Below, piece after piece: positions 29,318 to 37,445 of a DNA stretch of 64,000 nucleotides. Within the stretch, counting starts at the first letter, position 1, and each line of letters opens with the position of its first letter. The stretch covers positions 1 through 64,000 of the forward strand of contig NZ_JAKEDT010000011.1 of assembly GCF_021462525.1 (NCBI RefSeq), read 5' to 3'. The notes beneath the pieces were generated by a model that saw nothing but the letters and a program-made list of their open reading frames with translations, was not told the origin of the DNA and searched no databases. Position numbers and translations under genes: made by a program. This DNA is from Thermus caliditerrae. Its GTDB lineage: Bacteria > Deinococcota > Deinococci > Deinococcales > Thermaceae.

Positions 29318-31210
29318 ATGGAACCCGTCTGGTACCCATCGCAAGCGGACGTTAACGGCACCCGGCTTTTCCGCTTCATGGAAGCCCTGGGTTTTAGGGA
29401 TTACGAGGCCTTCTTTCGCTACAGCGTGGAGGAGCCCGAGGACTTCTACCATCGGTTTTTCAGCCACCTGGGCCTTCCCTGGCAAGAGCCCTACACCCGG
29501 GTGATGGAGGGAAGCTTCCCCTTTCCCCATTTCTTCGTGGGGGGGAGGCTGAACCTGGTGGAAGCCGCCCTTCGCCACGACCCCTCCCGCCTGGCCCTCC
29601 TCCACGAAACGGAAGACGGCCAGGTGCGGGCCCTGAGCTACGGGGAGCTCCAGGCCGAGGTAGCCCGGGTGGCCGCGGGGCTTAAGGCCTTGGGGGTGGA
29701 GCGGGGGGACCGGGTGGGCCTTTGGCTCCCCATGGGCCTCGAGGCCGCCGTCCTCCTCCTGGCCACGAGCTCGCTCGGGGCCATCGCCATCCCCATCTTC
29801 TCCGGCTACGCCGCCGAAGCCGCCGCCGTGCGCCTCAAGGACGCGGGCGCCAAGCTCCTGGTGGTGCAGGACGGCTTCCTGCGGCGGGGCCGGCGGGTGG
29901 AGCTCCTCCTCGAGGCCCGCAAGGCCCTGGCCCTCTCCGGAACCCCCGCCCTCCTGGCGGTGCGCCGCCTGGGCCTGCCCTTGGAAGGGGGGGAGCGGGC
30001 CTACGAGGACCTGGCCGGGGAAGCCTTCCCCCCGGAGGCGATGGAGAGCATGGACCCCTTCATGCTCATCTACACCTCCGGCACCACGGGCCGCCCCAAG
30101 GGCACGGTCCACTACCACGCCGGCTTCCCCTTGAAGGCCGCCTTGGACCTGGCCCTCCTCTTTGACCTCAGGGAGGAGGACCACCTCTTCTGGTTCACCG
30201 ACCTGGGCTGGATGATGGGGCCTTGGGCCATCCTGGGAGGGCTCATCCTCGGGGCCACCGTCTTCCTCTACGACGGCGCCCCCGACCACCCGGGGCCGGA
30301 AAGGCTTTGGCGCATGGTGGAGGCCCACCGCCTCACCCACCTGGGCCTCTCCCCCACCCTGGTGCGGGCCCTCATCCCCTTCGGGGAAGCCCCCGTGCGC
30401 GCCTTCGACCTCTCCTCCCTGAGGGTCTTGGGCTCCACGGGGGAGCCCTGGAACCTGGAGCCCTACCTCTGGTTCTTCCGGGTGGTGGGGGAGGAAAAAC
30501 GGCCCATCGTGAACTACTCGGGCGGCACCGAGGTCTCGGGGGGCATCCTGGGGAACGTTCTTCTCCGCCCCATCAAGCCCATGGGCTTCAACACCGCCGT
30601 CCCCGGCATGGCCGCGGCGGTGCTGGACGAGGAAGGAAAGCCCACCCATGGCCGGGTGGGGGAGCTCGCCGTCCTCAAACCCTGGCCGGGCATGACCAAG
30701 GGCTTCTGGCAGGACGAGGCCCGCTACCTGGACACCTACTTCGGCCGCTTCCCCGGGGTCTGGGTTCACGGGGACTTCGCCCTTCTGGACGAGGAGGGCC
30801 ACTATTTCATCCTCGGCCGCTCCGACGACACCCTGAAGGTGGCGGGCAAGCGGGTGGGCCCGGCAGAGGTGGAGACCGCGGCCATCGCCCACCCCGCCCT
30901 CAAGGAGTGCGCCGCCATCGGGGTGCCCCACCCGGTGAAGGGGGAAGCCATCGTCCTCTTCGCGGTGCTCAAGCCGGGCCTCACCCCCTCCCCCGCCTTG
31001 GCGGAGGAGGTGGCGGAAAAGGTGGCGGAAGCCCTGGGCAAGCCCCTGAAGCCCGAGCGGGTCCTCTTCGTGCCCGACCTCCCCAAGACCCGGAACGCCA
31101 AGGTCATGCGCCGGGTGGTGCGGGCGGCCTTCTTGGGCCAGGATCCCGGGGACCTCTCCGCCCTGGAGAACCCGGAGGCGGTGGAGGCCATCCGCCAGGC
31201 GGCAAGCTGA
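29318..31210 (+). CDS. AMP-forming acyl-CoA (acetyl-CoA-like) synthetase
   Basis: A 630-residue ANL-superfamily enzyme that activates a carboxylic acid with ATP and transfers it to CoA. The P-loop-like motif YTSGTTGRPKG lies around residues 252-262, and the catalytic lysine is K595 in TRNAKVMRR. The N-terminal region (RYSVEEPEDFYHRFFSHLGL) resembles the acetyl/propionyl-CoA synthetase group. The exact acid cannot be predicted. The ATG directly follows the kinase stop, suggesting co-expression. Lysine acetylation or phosphorylation control is possible but not shown. Confidence 0.9.
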   Translation: MEPVWYPSQADVNGTRLFRFMEALGFRDYEAFFRYSVEEPEDFYHRFFSHLGLPWQEPYTRVMEGSFPFPHFFVGGRLNLVEAALRHDPSRLALLHETEDGQVRALSYGELQAEVARVAAGLKALGVERGDRVGLWLPMGLEAAVLLLATSSLGAIAIPIFSGYAAEAAAVRLKDAGAKLLVVQDGFLRRGRRVELLLEARKALALSGTPALLAVRRLGLPLEGGERAYEDLAGEAFPPEAMESMDPFMLIYTSGTTGRPKGTVHYHAGFPLKAALDLALLFDLREEDHLFWFTDLGWMMGPWAILGGLILGATVFLYDGAPDHPGPERLWRMVEAHRLTHLGLSPTLVRALIPFGEAPVRAFDLSSLRVLGSTGEPWNLEPYLWFFRVVGEEKRPIVNYSGGTEVSGGILGNVLLRPIKPMGFNTAVPGMAAAVLDEEGKPTHGRVGELAVLKPWPGMTKGFWQDEARYLDTYFGRFPGVWVHGDFALLDEEGHYFILGRSDDTLKVAGKRVGPAEVETAAIAHPALKECAAIGVPHPVKGEAIVLFAVLKPGLTPSPALAEEVAEKVAEALGKPLKPERVLFVPDLPKTRNAKVMRRVVRAAFLGQDPGDLSALENPEAVEAIRQAAS

Positions 31211-31214
31211 CGCC

Positions 31215-33596
31215 GTGCGCCTTTTGGGGATGCTCCTGGCCCTGGGGCTGGCCCTGGCGGCGCCCTTGGAGGAAGCCCAGGCCCACTACGGGGCGGGGCG
31301 GATGGAAGCTGCCCTGGAAGCCCTTAAGCCCCTCCTACAGGGCTACAACCCCCCCGAGGAGGCCCTCCTCTTAGCGGGCTTCGCCCAGTACCGCCTGGGG
31401 AGGTTCTCCGAAGCCCTTTTCCTCTTCAGCCGCCTGGTGGGGACCCTGAAGGGGGGCCCCGAGGCCCTTTACGGCTTCGGCCTCACCTTAAGAGCCCTGG
31501 GAGACCTGGAGGGGGCCAGGAGCGCCCTGGACTGGGCCCTGCGGCAGGGGTACCGGGACGCGGAGGCCATCCTCCAAACCCTTCCCCCTCCCCCACCTCC
31601 CGCCCCCAAGGTCCGCAAGGGCCCCCCGCCCTTCGCCGCCCGGGAAGGGCGTTTCTGGGTGGAGGGAAAGCCCTTTCAGGTGCGCGGGGTCAACCTGGGG
31701 GTGGCCCTGCCGGGGCGCTTCCCCGCCGAGTTCCCCGAGGAGGAAGCCCTTTACCGGGCTTGGTTGGAGCTCCTTTCCGCCATGGGGGCCAACGCCGTGC
31801 GCACCTACACCCTCCTGCCCCCCGCCTTCTACCGGGCCCTCCTCCACCACAACCTTTTGCACAAAGACCGCCCCCTCTACCTCTTCCAAGGGGTTTGGAC
31901 GGAGCTCCCCGAGGACGAGGGGTATGCGGACTGGGAAGGCCCCTTCCTGGAAAAGTTCCTCCTGGAAGGGCGGGAGGTTCTGGACGCCCTCCACGGCAAC
32001 CTGCGCCGTCCCCCCCGCCCGGGGCACGCCCACGGGGACTACACCGCCGACGTCTCCCCCTGGATCCTGGGCCTCCTGGTGGGGCGGGAGTTTGAGCCCT
32101 ACTCGGTCAAGGAGTACAACGAGCGCCACCCTGGTCGCACCTACCGGGGGAGGTTCCTGCAGGCCCTGCCAGGAGCCAGCCCCTTCGAAGCCTACATCGC
32201 CGAGGTCCTGGACCGGCTGGCCCAGTACGAGTGGGAGGCTTACGGCACCGCGCGCCCCCTCTCCGTGAGCAACTGGCCCACCCTGGACCCCCTCTTCCAC
32301 CCCACGGAGAGCACCCGGGAGGAGGAGGCGGCCCTCCGAAGGGCTCGAGGGGAGCGGGTCCCGGAGGACGCGGTGCGGGAACTGAACAACGACGAGGTGA
32401 GCCTGGACATGGCCCTCATCCGCCCCCTTCCGGGAAGCCCGGTGGACACCTTTGCCAACTACCACGCCTACCCCTACTACCCGGACTTCATGAACCTGAG
32501 CCCGCGGTACCGGGAGGCCCAAGGCCCTTTTGGTCCTTCCAACTACTTCGGCTACCTCCTAGACCTCAAAGCCCACCACGGGGACCAAGCCGTGCTCATC
32601 GGTGAAATCGGCCTACCCACTAGCCGAGGCATCGCCCACTTCCAACCCCAGGGTTGGCATCACGGCGGGCACTCCGAGAACGCTCAGGCTGAAGGTGTGG
32701 CCCGCTTAACGAAAGAAGTGGAAGCGGCCCAGCTTGCGGGCAGCCTGGTTTTTTCCCTGATGGACGAGTGGTTTAAGCGCAACTGGCTTTTCATGGACTG
32801 GGAAACCCCCGGGCGCGACCCCTTCTGGCACAACCTCCTGGACCCGGAAGAGAACTACGGCCTTCTGGCGGCCACCGCCCAAGGGGGCTTCCGCCTGGAC
32901 GGGAAGGCCGAGGCGTGGGAAGGGGTGCCCTTCCTCCTGCGGGAGGAGGGCCGCTTCCTCAAGGCCCACGCCGACCCCGAGTACCTCTGGCTCCTCTACC
33001 GGGGGCCCCTGCCCTTAAGGCTTTACCTGGACACCGTCCCCGGGGGGGTGCCGGTGGCGGAGGGCTTCGGGGCGGAGTTCTACCTGGAGATCGGCCCGGA
33101 AGGGGGCAGGCTCCTCATCGAGGCCGGCTACTACCCCTTCCAAGAGCTGGACCACGGCCTGCTGGAGACGGAGTACCTCCACTTCCGGGGGCCCACCAGG
33201 CCGAAAGAGGGCCCCTTCGTCCCCTTCCTCTTGGAACCCAACCGCCGCCGCACGGGGCGGGACGGCACCGACTACCCCCGCCTGGTTTACGAGCTGGGCC
33301 AGCTGAAGCAGGGCCAGGACCCCGAAGGGGCCCGGGACCCCACCGCGGACTACGCCCTGGGGGAAGGCGGGCTTTTGGAGCTCCGGATCCCCTGGGGGAT
33401 GCTCCTCATCGCCGACCCCAGCCGGCGCCTGGCCTGGTACGCCCCCGAACCCACGCCTATAGAGGGCATCGGCCTCCTCCTGGAAGGGGCCCCACCCGTC
33501 CGCTTCTCTTGGCCCACCTGGGAAGAGCCTCCGTTCGCCCTCAGGCTCAAGCTTCTTTACTTCCGCCTGCGGGACCTCTGGCGAGGAGCACCCTAA
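31215..33596 (+). CDS. Exported TPR protein fused to a glycosidase-like TIM barrel
   Basis: A 793-residue protein with a signal peptide (MLLALGLALAAP), TPR-like repeats (about 20-130), a proline-rich linker (about 134-146) and a domain that resembles GH2/GH5-type barrels (FWVEGKPFQVRGVNLGVALP, GANAVRTYTLLPPAFYRAL). Candidate catalytic glutamates lie in GREFEP (about 292-294) and in LIGEIGLPTSRG (E464). The C-terminal about 230 residues are beta-rich and unassigned. It may act on a cell-surface polysaccharide; no substrate is evident. It uses a GTG start 4 nt after the synthetase stop and ends in a 50-bp convergent overlap with murJ. Confidence 0.68.
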   Translation: MRLLGMLLALGLALAAPLEEAQAHYGAGRMEAALEALKPLLQGYNPPEEALLLAGFAQYRLGRFSEALFLFSRLVGTLKGGPEALYGFGLTLRALGDLEGARSALDWALRQGYRDAEAILQTLPPPPPPAPKVRKGPPPFAAREGRFWVEGKPFQVRGVNLGVALPGRFPAEFPEEEALYRAWLELLSAMGANAVRTYTLLPPAFYRALLHHNLLHKDRPLYLFQGVWTELPEDEGYADWEGPFLEKFLLEGREVLDALHGNLRRPPRPGHAHGDYTADVSPWILGLLVGREFEPYSVKEYNERHPGRTYRGRFLQALPGASPFEAYIAEVLDRLAQYEWEAYGTARPLSVSNWPTLDPLFHPTESTREEEAALRRARGERVPEDAVRELNNDEVSLDMALIRPLPGSPVDTFANYHAYPYYPDFMNLSPRYREAQGPFGPSNYFGYLLDLKAHHGDQAVLIGEIGLPTSRGIAHFQPQGWHHGGHSENAQAEGVARLTKEVEAAQLAGSLVFSLMDEWFKRNWLFMDWETPGRDPFWHNLLDPEENYGLLAATAQGGFRLDGKAEAWEGVPFLLREEGRFLKAHADPEYLWLLYRGPLPLRLYLDTVPGGVPVAEGFGAEFYLEIGPEGGRLLIEAGYYPFQELDHGLLETEYLHFRGPTRPKEGPFVPFLLEPNRRRTGRDGTDYPRLVYELGQLKQGQDPEGARDPTADYALGEGGLLELRIPWGMLLIADPSRRLAWYAPEPTPIEGIGLLLEGAPPVRFSWPTWEEPPFALRLKLLYFRLRDLWRGAP

Positions 33597-35034
33597 GGGG
33601 GAGGCCCAAGGCCCAGCCTGAGGCGGCGAAGAGCAAGAGGCCCAAGACCCCTCCCACGCCCAAGGGCCACAGGGCGGACCAGGGGGCAGAGGCTACCCAG
33701 AACTGCGCTAGCACCAGACCGGGCACGGCGGCCAGCAACCCGGCCGAAAAAGCCCGCGCCAGGAAGCCGGGGAGAAACCCCAGCCGCACCCCCTCCCTGG
33801 CGAGAAGCCGGAGGTAAAGGAAAAGCCCCAAATACCCCGCCAAGGCCGTGGCCAGGTTCAGGAGGAAAAGGCCCGCCTCCCGCAGGAGCCAGTACCCCAG
33901 GGTGTTGGTGAGGAAGACCAAAGCGCTGACGGCCACCGCCTCCCGTATCCGCCCCAGGGCGTAGAGGCCCCGGAGGAGGAGGGTGTTCACTCCCCAGGGG
34001 AACACGGCCAAGCCCATGGCGGCAAGCACCTGGGCGCTGAAGTGGCGGTTTTCCGGGCTTAAGGGTCCAAAGAGGCCGAAGAGAAGGACCACCACATAAG
34101 GCGCCAGGCCCGTGAGGAGCCCTCCCAGAAGGGCCAGAAACAGGGAAAGCCGCCGCAGGGGCCCCTCGAGGAACCGGGCCAGCTCCCCGCCCCTTAGGGC
34201 GCTCATCCGGGGGAAGAGGGCGATGGCCGGGGAGGTGGCGAAGAGGCCCAGGACCATCTGGAAGACCACCTCGGCGTTGTAGAAGCCCGTGACCGCCGCC
34301 GGGGGGTAGCGGGTGAGGATGTTGGTCAGGACCAGGTTCAGAAACTGGCGCAAGGAGGTGGTGAAGGCAAAGGGGCCCATGCGGCCCAAGGCCGTGAGGA
34401 AGGCCGGGTGCCAGCGCCACTCCAGGCGAAAGCCCTGGAGGAAGGGCAGCTGCACCAGGGCCTGGAAAAGCCCCCCCAGGGCCACGGAAAGCCCCAAGGC
34501 GGTGGGATCCCCAGGGTAGAGGGCCATGAGGCCGATGGCCACCAGATTGAAGACGATGGGGCCAAGGGCGTAGGGCAGAAAACGCTCCTCCGCCTGCAAA
34601 AGGGCGGAGAAGAGGGCGGCCATGGAAATCCCTAGGAGAAAGGGTAGAAGAAGCCGGGTAAGGTAGACCACCTGGGCGAAGGCGGCCTCCTCCCGGAGGT
34701 GGCTTCCCGGGGCCACCAAAAGGGCCGCCACGAAGGGGGCGAGGAGGTAGGCCAGGCCCAGGACGAGGACGTTCACCCCCAGGAGGAAGGCGGCGAAGCG
34801 GCGGGCGAAAACCCGGGCCTCCGCCTCGGAGAGACCCTTCAAAAGCGGGATGAGAGCGTTCTGGACCGCACCTTCCGCCAAGAGCTCCCGCAGGAGGTTA
34901 GGCACCCGGTAGGCCACGTTGAAGGCGTCCTTGAGGGCGTCGGGGAAGTAGGCGTTGAAGACCGCTTGGCGCACGAGGCCCAGGACCCTCGAGGCCAGGG
35001 TTCCCCCCATGACCAGGAGAACCTTACGGAGCAT
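33547..35034 (-). CDS. murJ: Lipid II flippase MurJ
   Basis: A 495-residue MOP-superfamily membrane protein with about 14 transmembrane helices. It begins MLRKVLLVMGGTLASRVLGL and carries the MurJ pattern (FNAYFPDALKDAFNVAYRVPNLLRELLAEGA). It moves lipid-linked peptidoglycan precursors across the inner membrane. It starts inside the end of the PD-(D/E)XK protein gene (11-bp overlap), so the two are translationally coupled. The 3' end overlaps the glycosidase-like gene in convergent orientation. Confidence 0.92.
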   Translation of the reverse strand: MLRKVLLVMGGTLASRVLGLVRQAVFNAYFPDALKDAFNVAYRVPNLLRELLAEGAVQNALIPLLKGLSEAEARVFARRFAAFLLGVNVLVLGLAYLLAPFVAALLVAPGSHLREEAAFAQVVYLTRLLLPFLLGISMAALFSALLQAEERFLPYALGPIVFNLVAIGLMALYPGDPTALGLSVALGGLFQALVQLPFLQGFRLEWRWHPAFLTALGRMGPFAFTTSLRQFLNLVLTNILTRYPPAAVTGFYNAEVVFQMVLGLFATSPAIALFPRMSALRGGELARFLEGPLRRLSLFLALLGGLLTGLAPYVVVLLFGLFGPLSPENRHFSAQVLAAMGLAVFPWGVNTLLLRGLYALGRIREAVAVSALVFLTNTLGYWLLREAGLFLLNLATALAGYLGLFLYLRLLAREGVRLGFLPGFLARAFSAGLLAAVPGLVLAQFWVASAPWSALWPLGVGGVLGLLLFAASGWALGLPLRVLLARGPAGGSKEA

Positions 35035-36112
35035 TCCCCTCCAGAACCTCCTGGAAGACCTCGAGGAAGTTGGCCTGGTTTACCACCGTGAGCCCGTGGA
35101 GGGCGGAGAGCTCCTTGGCCCGGGCCTTATCCATGCCCAGAAGGACCAGGAAGCTTTCCCGAGCGGAAAGCCCAAGCACCTTCTTGAGCCCCGCGTACTT
35201 GGCGATGTGGGCCTGGAAGTCCCCCGTCTTGGTCTCAAACCAGTAGACCCTTTCTCCCACCCGCACCAGCACGTCCAGCTCCATGGCGTCCCCATTGGGG
35301 AGCGCTACCTGATAGCCCACCGCCACCTCGTGGGGCAGGTTCTTGGAACGCAGGAACTTCCGCACCTTCTCGGCCACGTACCGCTCCAACCAGCCCCCGG
35401 TGAGGAAGTTCTGCACCCAGCCCTCGGTGCTGGCCTTGGCGCGGATGCGACGCTCCTCGCTCTTGTAGTGGTAGGAGGTGAGGAGGGCGTACTGCTTGAG
35501 CATGGTGCAGAACTGGGTGGAGTTGGCGATCTCCTCCTGGGAGGCCTCGGAAAGGGAAAGCTCAAACTGGCGCTTGGTGGAAAGGCTCTGCTTCAGGCGC
35601 TCGTAGAGCTTCTCCAGGCTGGGGTAGCGGTCCCCCAGGAAGAGGGCCAAGCGGGTGAGGACTTTTTCCTTCTCCTCCTCCTCCTGGGGCTTCTTCACCA
35701 CCTGGATGCCCAGACCCTTGAGCCACTCTTCCACGGAGGCCACCTTTTTGGCCTTAGGGGCCTCCTGGGCCTTTGCGGGCTCAGGCTGGGGCGGCTGGGC
35801 CTTCGGCGCCTCCGCAGGGGTTTCCCGCACAAGCCGCCACATCTCCCCGGCCAGGGCGAAGAAGCGGGACCGCACCGGGTCCTCCCCCCCCTCCAGCCCC
35901 GGGGGGGTGAGGCCCGAGCGCAAGGCGTCCAGGAGCCAGGCCTCGAGGGCCTCCCTCAGGGCCTGCCTTGCCGCCTCCAGGTGCTCGGCCTCCACCCTTA
36001 GGCCCAGCTCGGGAAGCTCCCCCACGAAACGCCCCGGGCCCGCCAAATCATAGCGGGCCTGGGCCATGGTCCTTTCCAGGTAGCGGGTGAGAACGCCCAC
36101 GGGTTCCAGCAT
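35024..36112 (-). CDS. PD-(D/E)XK nuclease-like protein (DUF1887/Card1-type C-terminal domain)
   Basis: A 362-residue soluble protein. Residues 1-100 are helical and unassigned, about 100-125 is a proline/lysine linker, 125-230 is helical, and the C-terminal domain carries the restriction-like nuclease signature: GGWLERYV (239-246), D280 in MELDVLV and E293-x-K295 in WFETKTG. This matches the DUF1887/Card1 type of nuclease fold, but no CARF sensor domain is seen and no CRISPR array is nearby. It overlaps murJ and begins just after the tRNA-Leu terminator. ATG at 36067 (with GGAAAGGA upstream) is an alternative start. Confidence 0.72.
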   Translation of the reverse strand: MLEPVGVLTRYLERTMAQARYDLAGPGRFVGELPELGLRVEAEHLEAARQALREALEAWLLDALRSGLTPPGLEGGEDPVRSRFFALAGEMWRLVRETPAEAPKAQPPQPEPAKAQEAPKAKKVASVEEWLKGLGIQVVKKPQEEEEKEKVLTRLALFLGDRYPSLEKLYERLKQSLSTKRQFELSLSEASQEEIANSTQFCTMLKQYALLTSYHYKSEERRIRAKASTEGWVQNFLTGGWLERYVAEKVRKFLRSKNLPHEVAVGYQVALPNGDAMELDVLVRVGERVYWFETKTGDFQAHIAKYAGLKKVLGLSARESFLVLLGMDKARAKELSALHGLTVVNQANFLEVFQEVLEGNAP

Positions 36113-36120
36113 ATCAGGGC

Positions 36121-36150
36121 CAAGAAAAAGGCCCCGGTGGTTCCGGGGCC
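36121..36150 (-). terminator. Intrinsic terminator of tRNA-Leu
   Basis: On the minus strand GGCCCCGG and CCGGGGCC form an 8-bp stem with a 5-nt loop, followed by TTTTTCTT. This is the clearest rho-independent terminator in the window and lies directly after the tRNA. Confidence 0.9.
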
Positions 36151-36153
36151 GCC

Positions 36154-36241
36154 TGGTGCCGGGGACGGGACTCGAACCCGTACGGGGGTAACCCCCCAGC
36201 GGATTTTAAGTCCGCAGCGTCTACCATTCCGCCACCCCGGC
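36154..36241 (-). tRNA. tRNA-Leu (anticodon UAA)
   Basis: An 88-nt tRNA with encoded CCA. The acceptor stem pairs GCCGGGG with CCCCGGC, the anticodon stem is GCGGA/TCCGC around the loop CTTAAAA (anticodon TAA), and the T arm ACGGGTTCGAGTCCCGT is intact. The long variable arm (GGGGGGTTACCCCC region) is that of a class II tRNA, as expected for leucine. It reads UUA codons, which are rare in this GC-rich genome. Confidence 0.97.
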
Positions 36242-36252
36242 GGGCGCCTTTC

Positions 36253-36281
36253 ATGCTACTAAAGCGGGAAGTCCTCGCCAA
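36253..36281 (-). promoter_or_regulatory. Promoter of tRNA-Leu
   Basis: On the minus strand TTGGCG (36281-36276) is followed after 17 nt by TAGCAT (36258-36253). The start point would be a few nt before the tRNA 5' end at 36241. The promoter lies inside the 3' end of the LCP gene. Confidence 0.55.
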
Positions 36282-37410
36282 GCCTTAGGGTGAGATCCGC
36301 CCCCAAAACCGCCTCCCCGGAGATGCGGTAGGGCACCCCCAGCCTCTCCCCCAATGTTCGGGCCAGTACCCCCGGCCCGTTCTCCAGCACTTCGGTGCGG
36401 GTGGGGGAAAGTTCCACCGGGTGCAGGAGCACCCGCAGGCCCAGGGCCTGAAGCCTCTCCCTGACCCGCTCGGCCTGGCCCTCCTGCCCGGGGCCGAAGA
36501 CCAGGGCTACCCGCCTCCCGGAAAGCGCCGCCTCCTCCGCGGTGCCCTCCCCGTTGAAGTAGAGGCCCACCAGCTCCCGAAGAGCCGCCTCGTCCACGCG
36601 CCAACCCCCGCCGCCAAAGCGTCCTGGCAGAAGGAGGCTCACCAGGGCGGGCCGCTTCATGGCGAAACCCAGGATGGCCCCCGTTTCCTGGCGGGTGAGG
36701 TCGGTCTGCACGTAGGGCTCCACCGCCGCCACCGCCCTAGGCAGGCGAAGCAGGCCGGAAGGAGAAAGCACCTGCTCCCTGAGGGCGTGGAGGAAGGCCT
36801 GCTGCCGCTGCACCCGCCCGATGTCCCCCAAGGCGTCCTTGCGAAAGCGTAGGTAGCCCTCCGCCTGCTCGCCGTTCAGCACTTGGCACCCCGGCTTTAA
36901 ATCGATGTCCAAGCCCGCGGCGGTGTCCCGGTAGCGCATGGGCTTCTCCACACAGACCCTAACCCCCCCCAAAGCGTCCACCCCCCGGCGGAGGGCCTCG
37001 GTGCTCACCACCACGTAGCGGTCCGCCTGCACCCCGGTGATCTGGGCCACCGCCTCCTTCATGAGGTCCGGGCCGCCCAAGGGGCTGGCCGCGTTCACCT
37101 TGTGCCAGCCGTAGCCGGGGAGGTTCACCCAGACATCCCTAGGGATGGAGAGGACCACCACCCGGCCCGTCCCCGGGTCCAGGCGCACCAGGAGGATGGT
37201 GTCCGCCAGGCCCCGAAACCGCTCCGGGGCCCGCCGGTGGTAGCCGGAGTACTCGGGGCTGGAGCCATAGACCAAGAGGGTCAAGGGGTTTTTGAGCCCT
37301 TCAGGAGCGGGCAACGCCCCATGGCGCACCGCAGGGCCCAAAAGGGGGTAGGCCCAAATCCCCAAGGCCAGCAAAAGGACTGCGAAGAGAAGGATGAGCA
37401 ACCGCCGCAC
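36259..37410 (-). CDS. LytR-CpsA-Psr (LCP) family cell-envelope ligase
   Basis: A 383-residue membrane-anchored protein of the LCP family, which attaches polyprenyl-linked glycopolymers to peptidoglycan outside the membrane. It has an N-terminal anchor (LLILLFAVLLLALGIWA), the LCP catalytic motifs ADTILLVRLDP, VVVLSIPRDVWV and YLRFRKDALGDIGRVQRQ with the conserved arginines, and a C-terminal LytR_C domain (about 300-380). In Thermus the likely substrate is secondary wall polysaccharide for the S-layer, an inference. The GTG start is 8 nt after a TAGACT hexamer, consistent with a leaderless message. Confidence 0.9.
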   Translation of the reverse strand: MRRLLILLFAVLLLALGIWAYPLLGPAVRHGALPAPEGLKNPLTLLVYGSSPEYSGYHRRAPERFRGLADTILLVRLDPGTGRVVVLSIPRDVWVNLPGYGWHKVNAASPLGGPDLMKEAVAQITGVQADRYVVVSTEALRRGVDALGGVRVCVEKPMRYRDTAAGLDIDLKPGCQVLNGEQAEGYLRFRKDALGDIGRVQRQQAFLHALREQVLSPSGLLRLPRAVAAVEPYVQTDLTRQETGAILGFAMKRPALVSLLLPGRFGGGGWRVDEAALRELVGLYFNGEGTAEEAALSGRRVALVFGPGQEGQAERVRERLQALGLRVLLHPVELSPTRTEVLENGPGVLARTLGERLGVPYRISGEAVLGADLTLRLGEDFPL

Positions 37411-37418
37411 GGGGGCTC

Positions 37419-37424
37419 AGTCTA
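37419..37424 (-). promoter_or_regulatory. -10 element of the LCP gene
   Basis: Minus-strand TAGACT lies 8 nt before the GTG at 37410, fitting a leaderless or near-leaderless transcript. It separates the LCP gene from the upstream subtilase gene. Confidence 0.4.
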
Positions 37425-37445
37425 CACCCCCTCGGGTGAGGGGGA

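Noticed and set aside
28775-30931. A 718-codon open frame on the minus strand opposite the kinase and acyl-CoA synthetase
   Set aside because: It is antisense to two clear enzymes, has a Gly/Glu/Val-rich composition without motifs, and lacks a promoter or ribosome binding site that would single it out.
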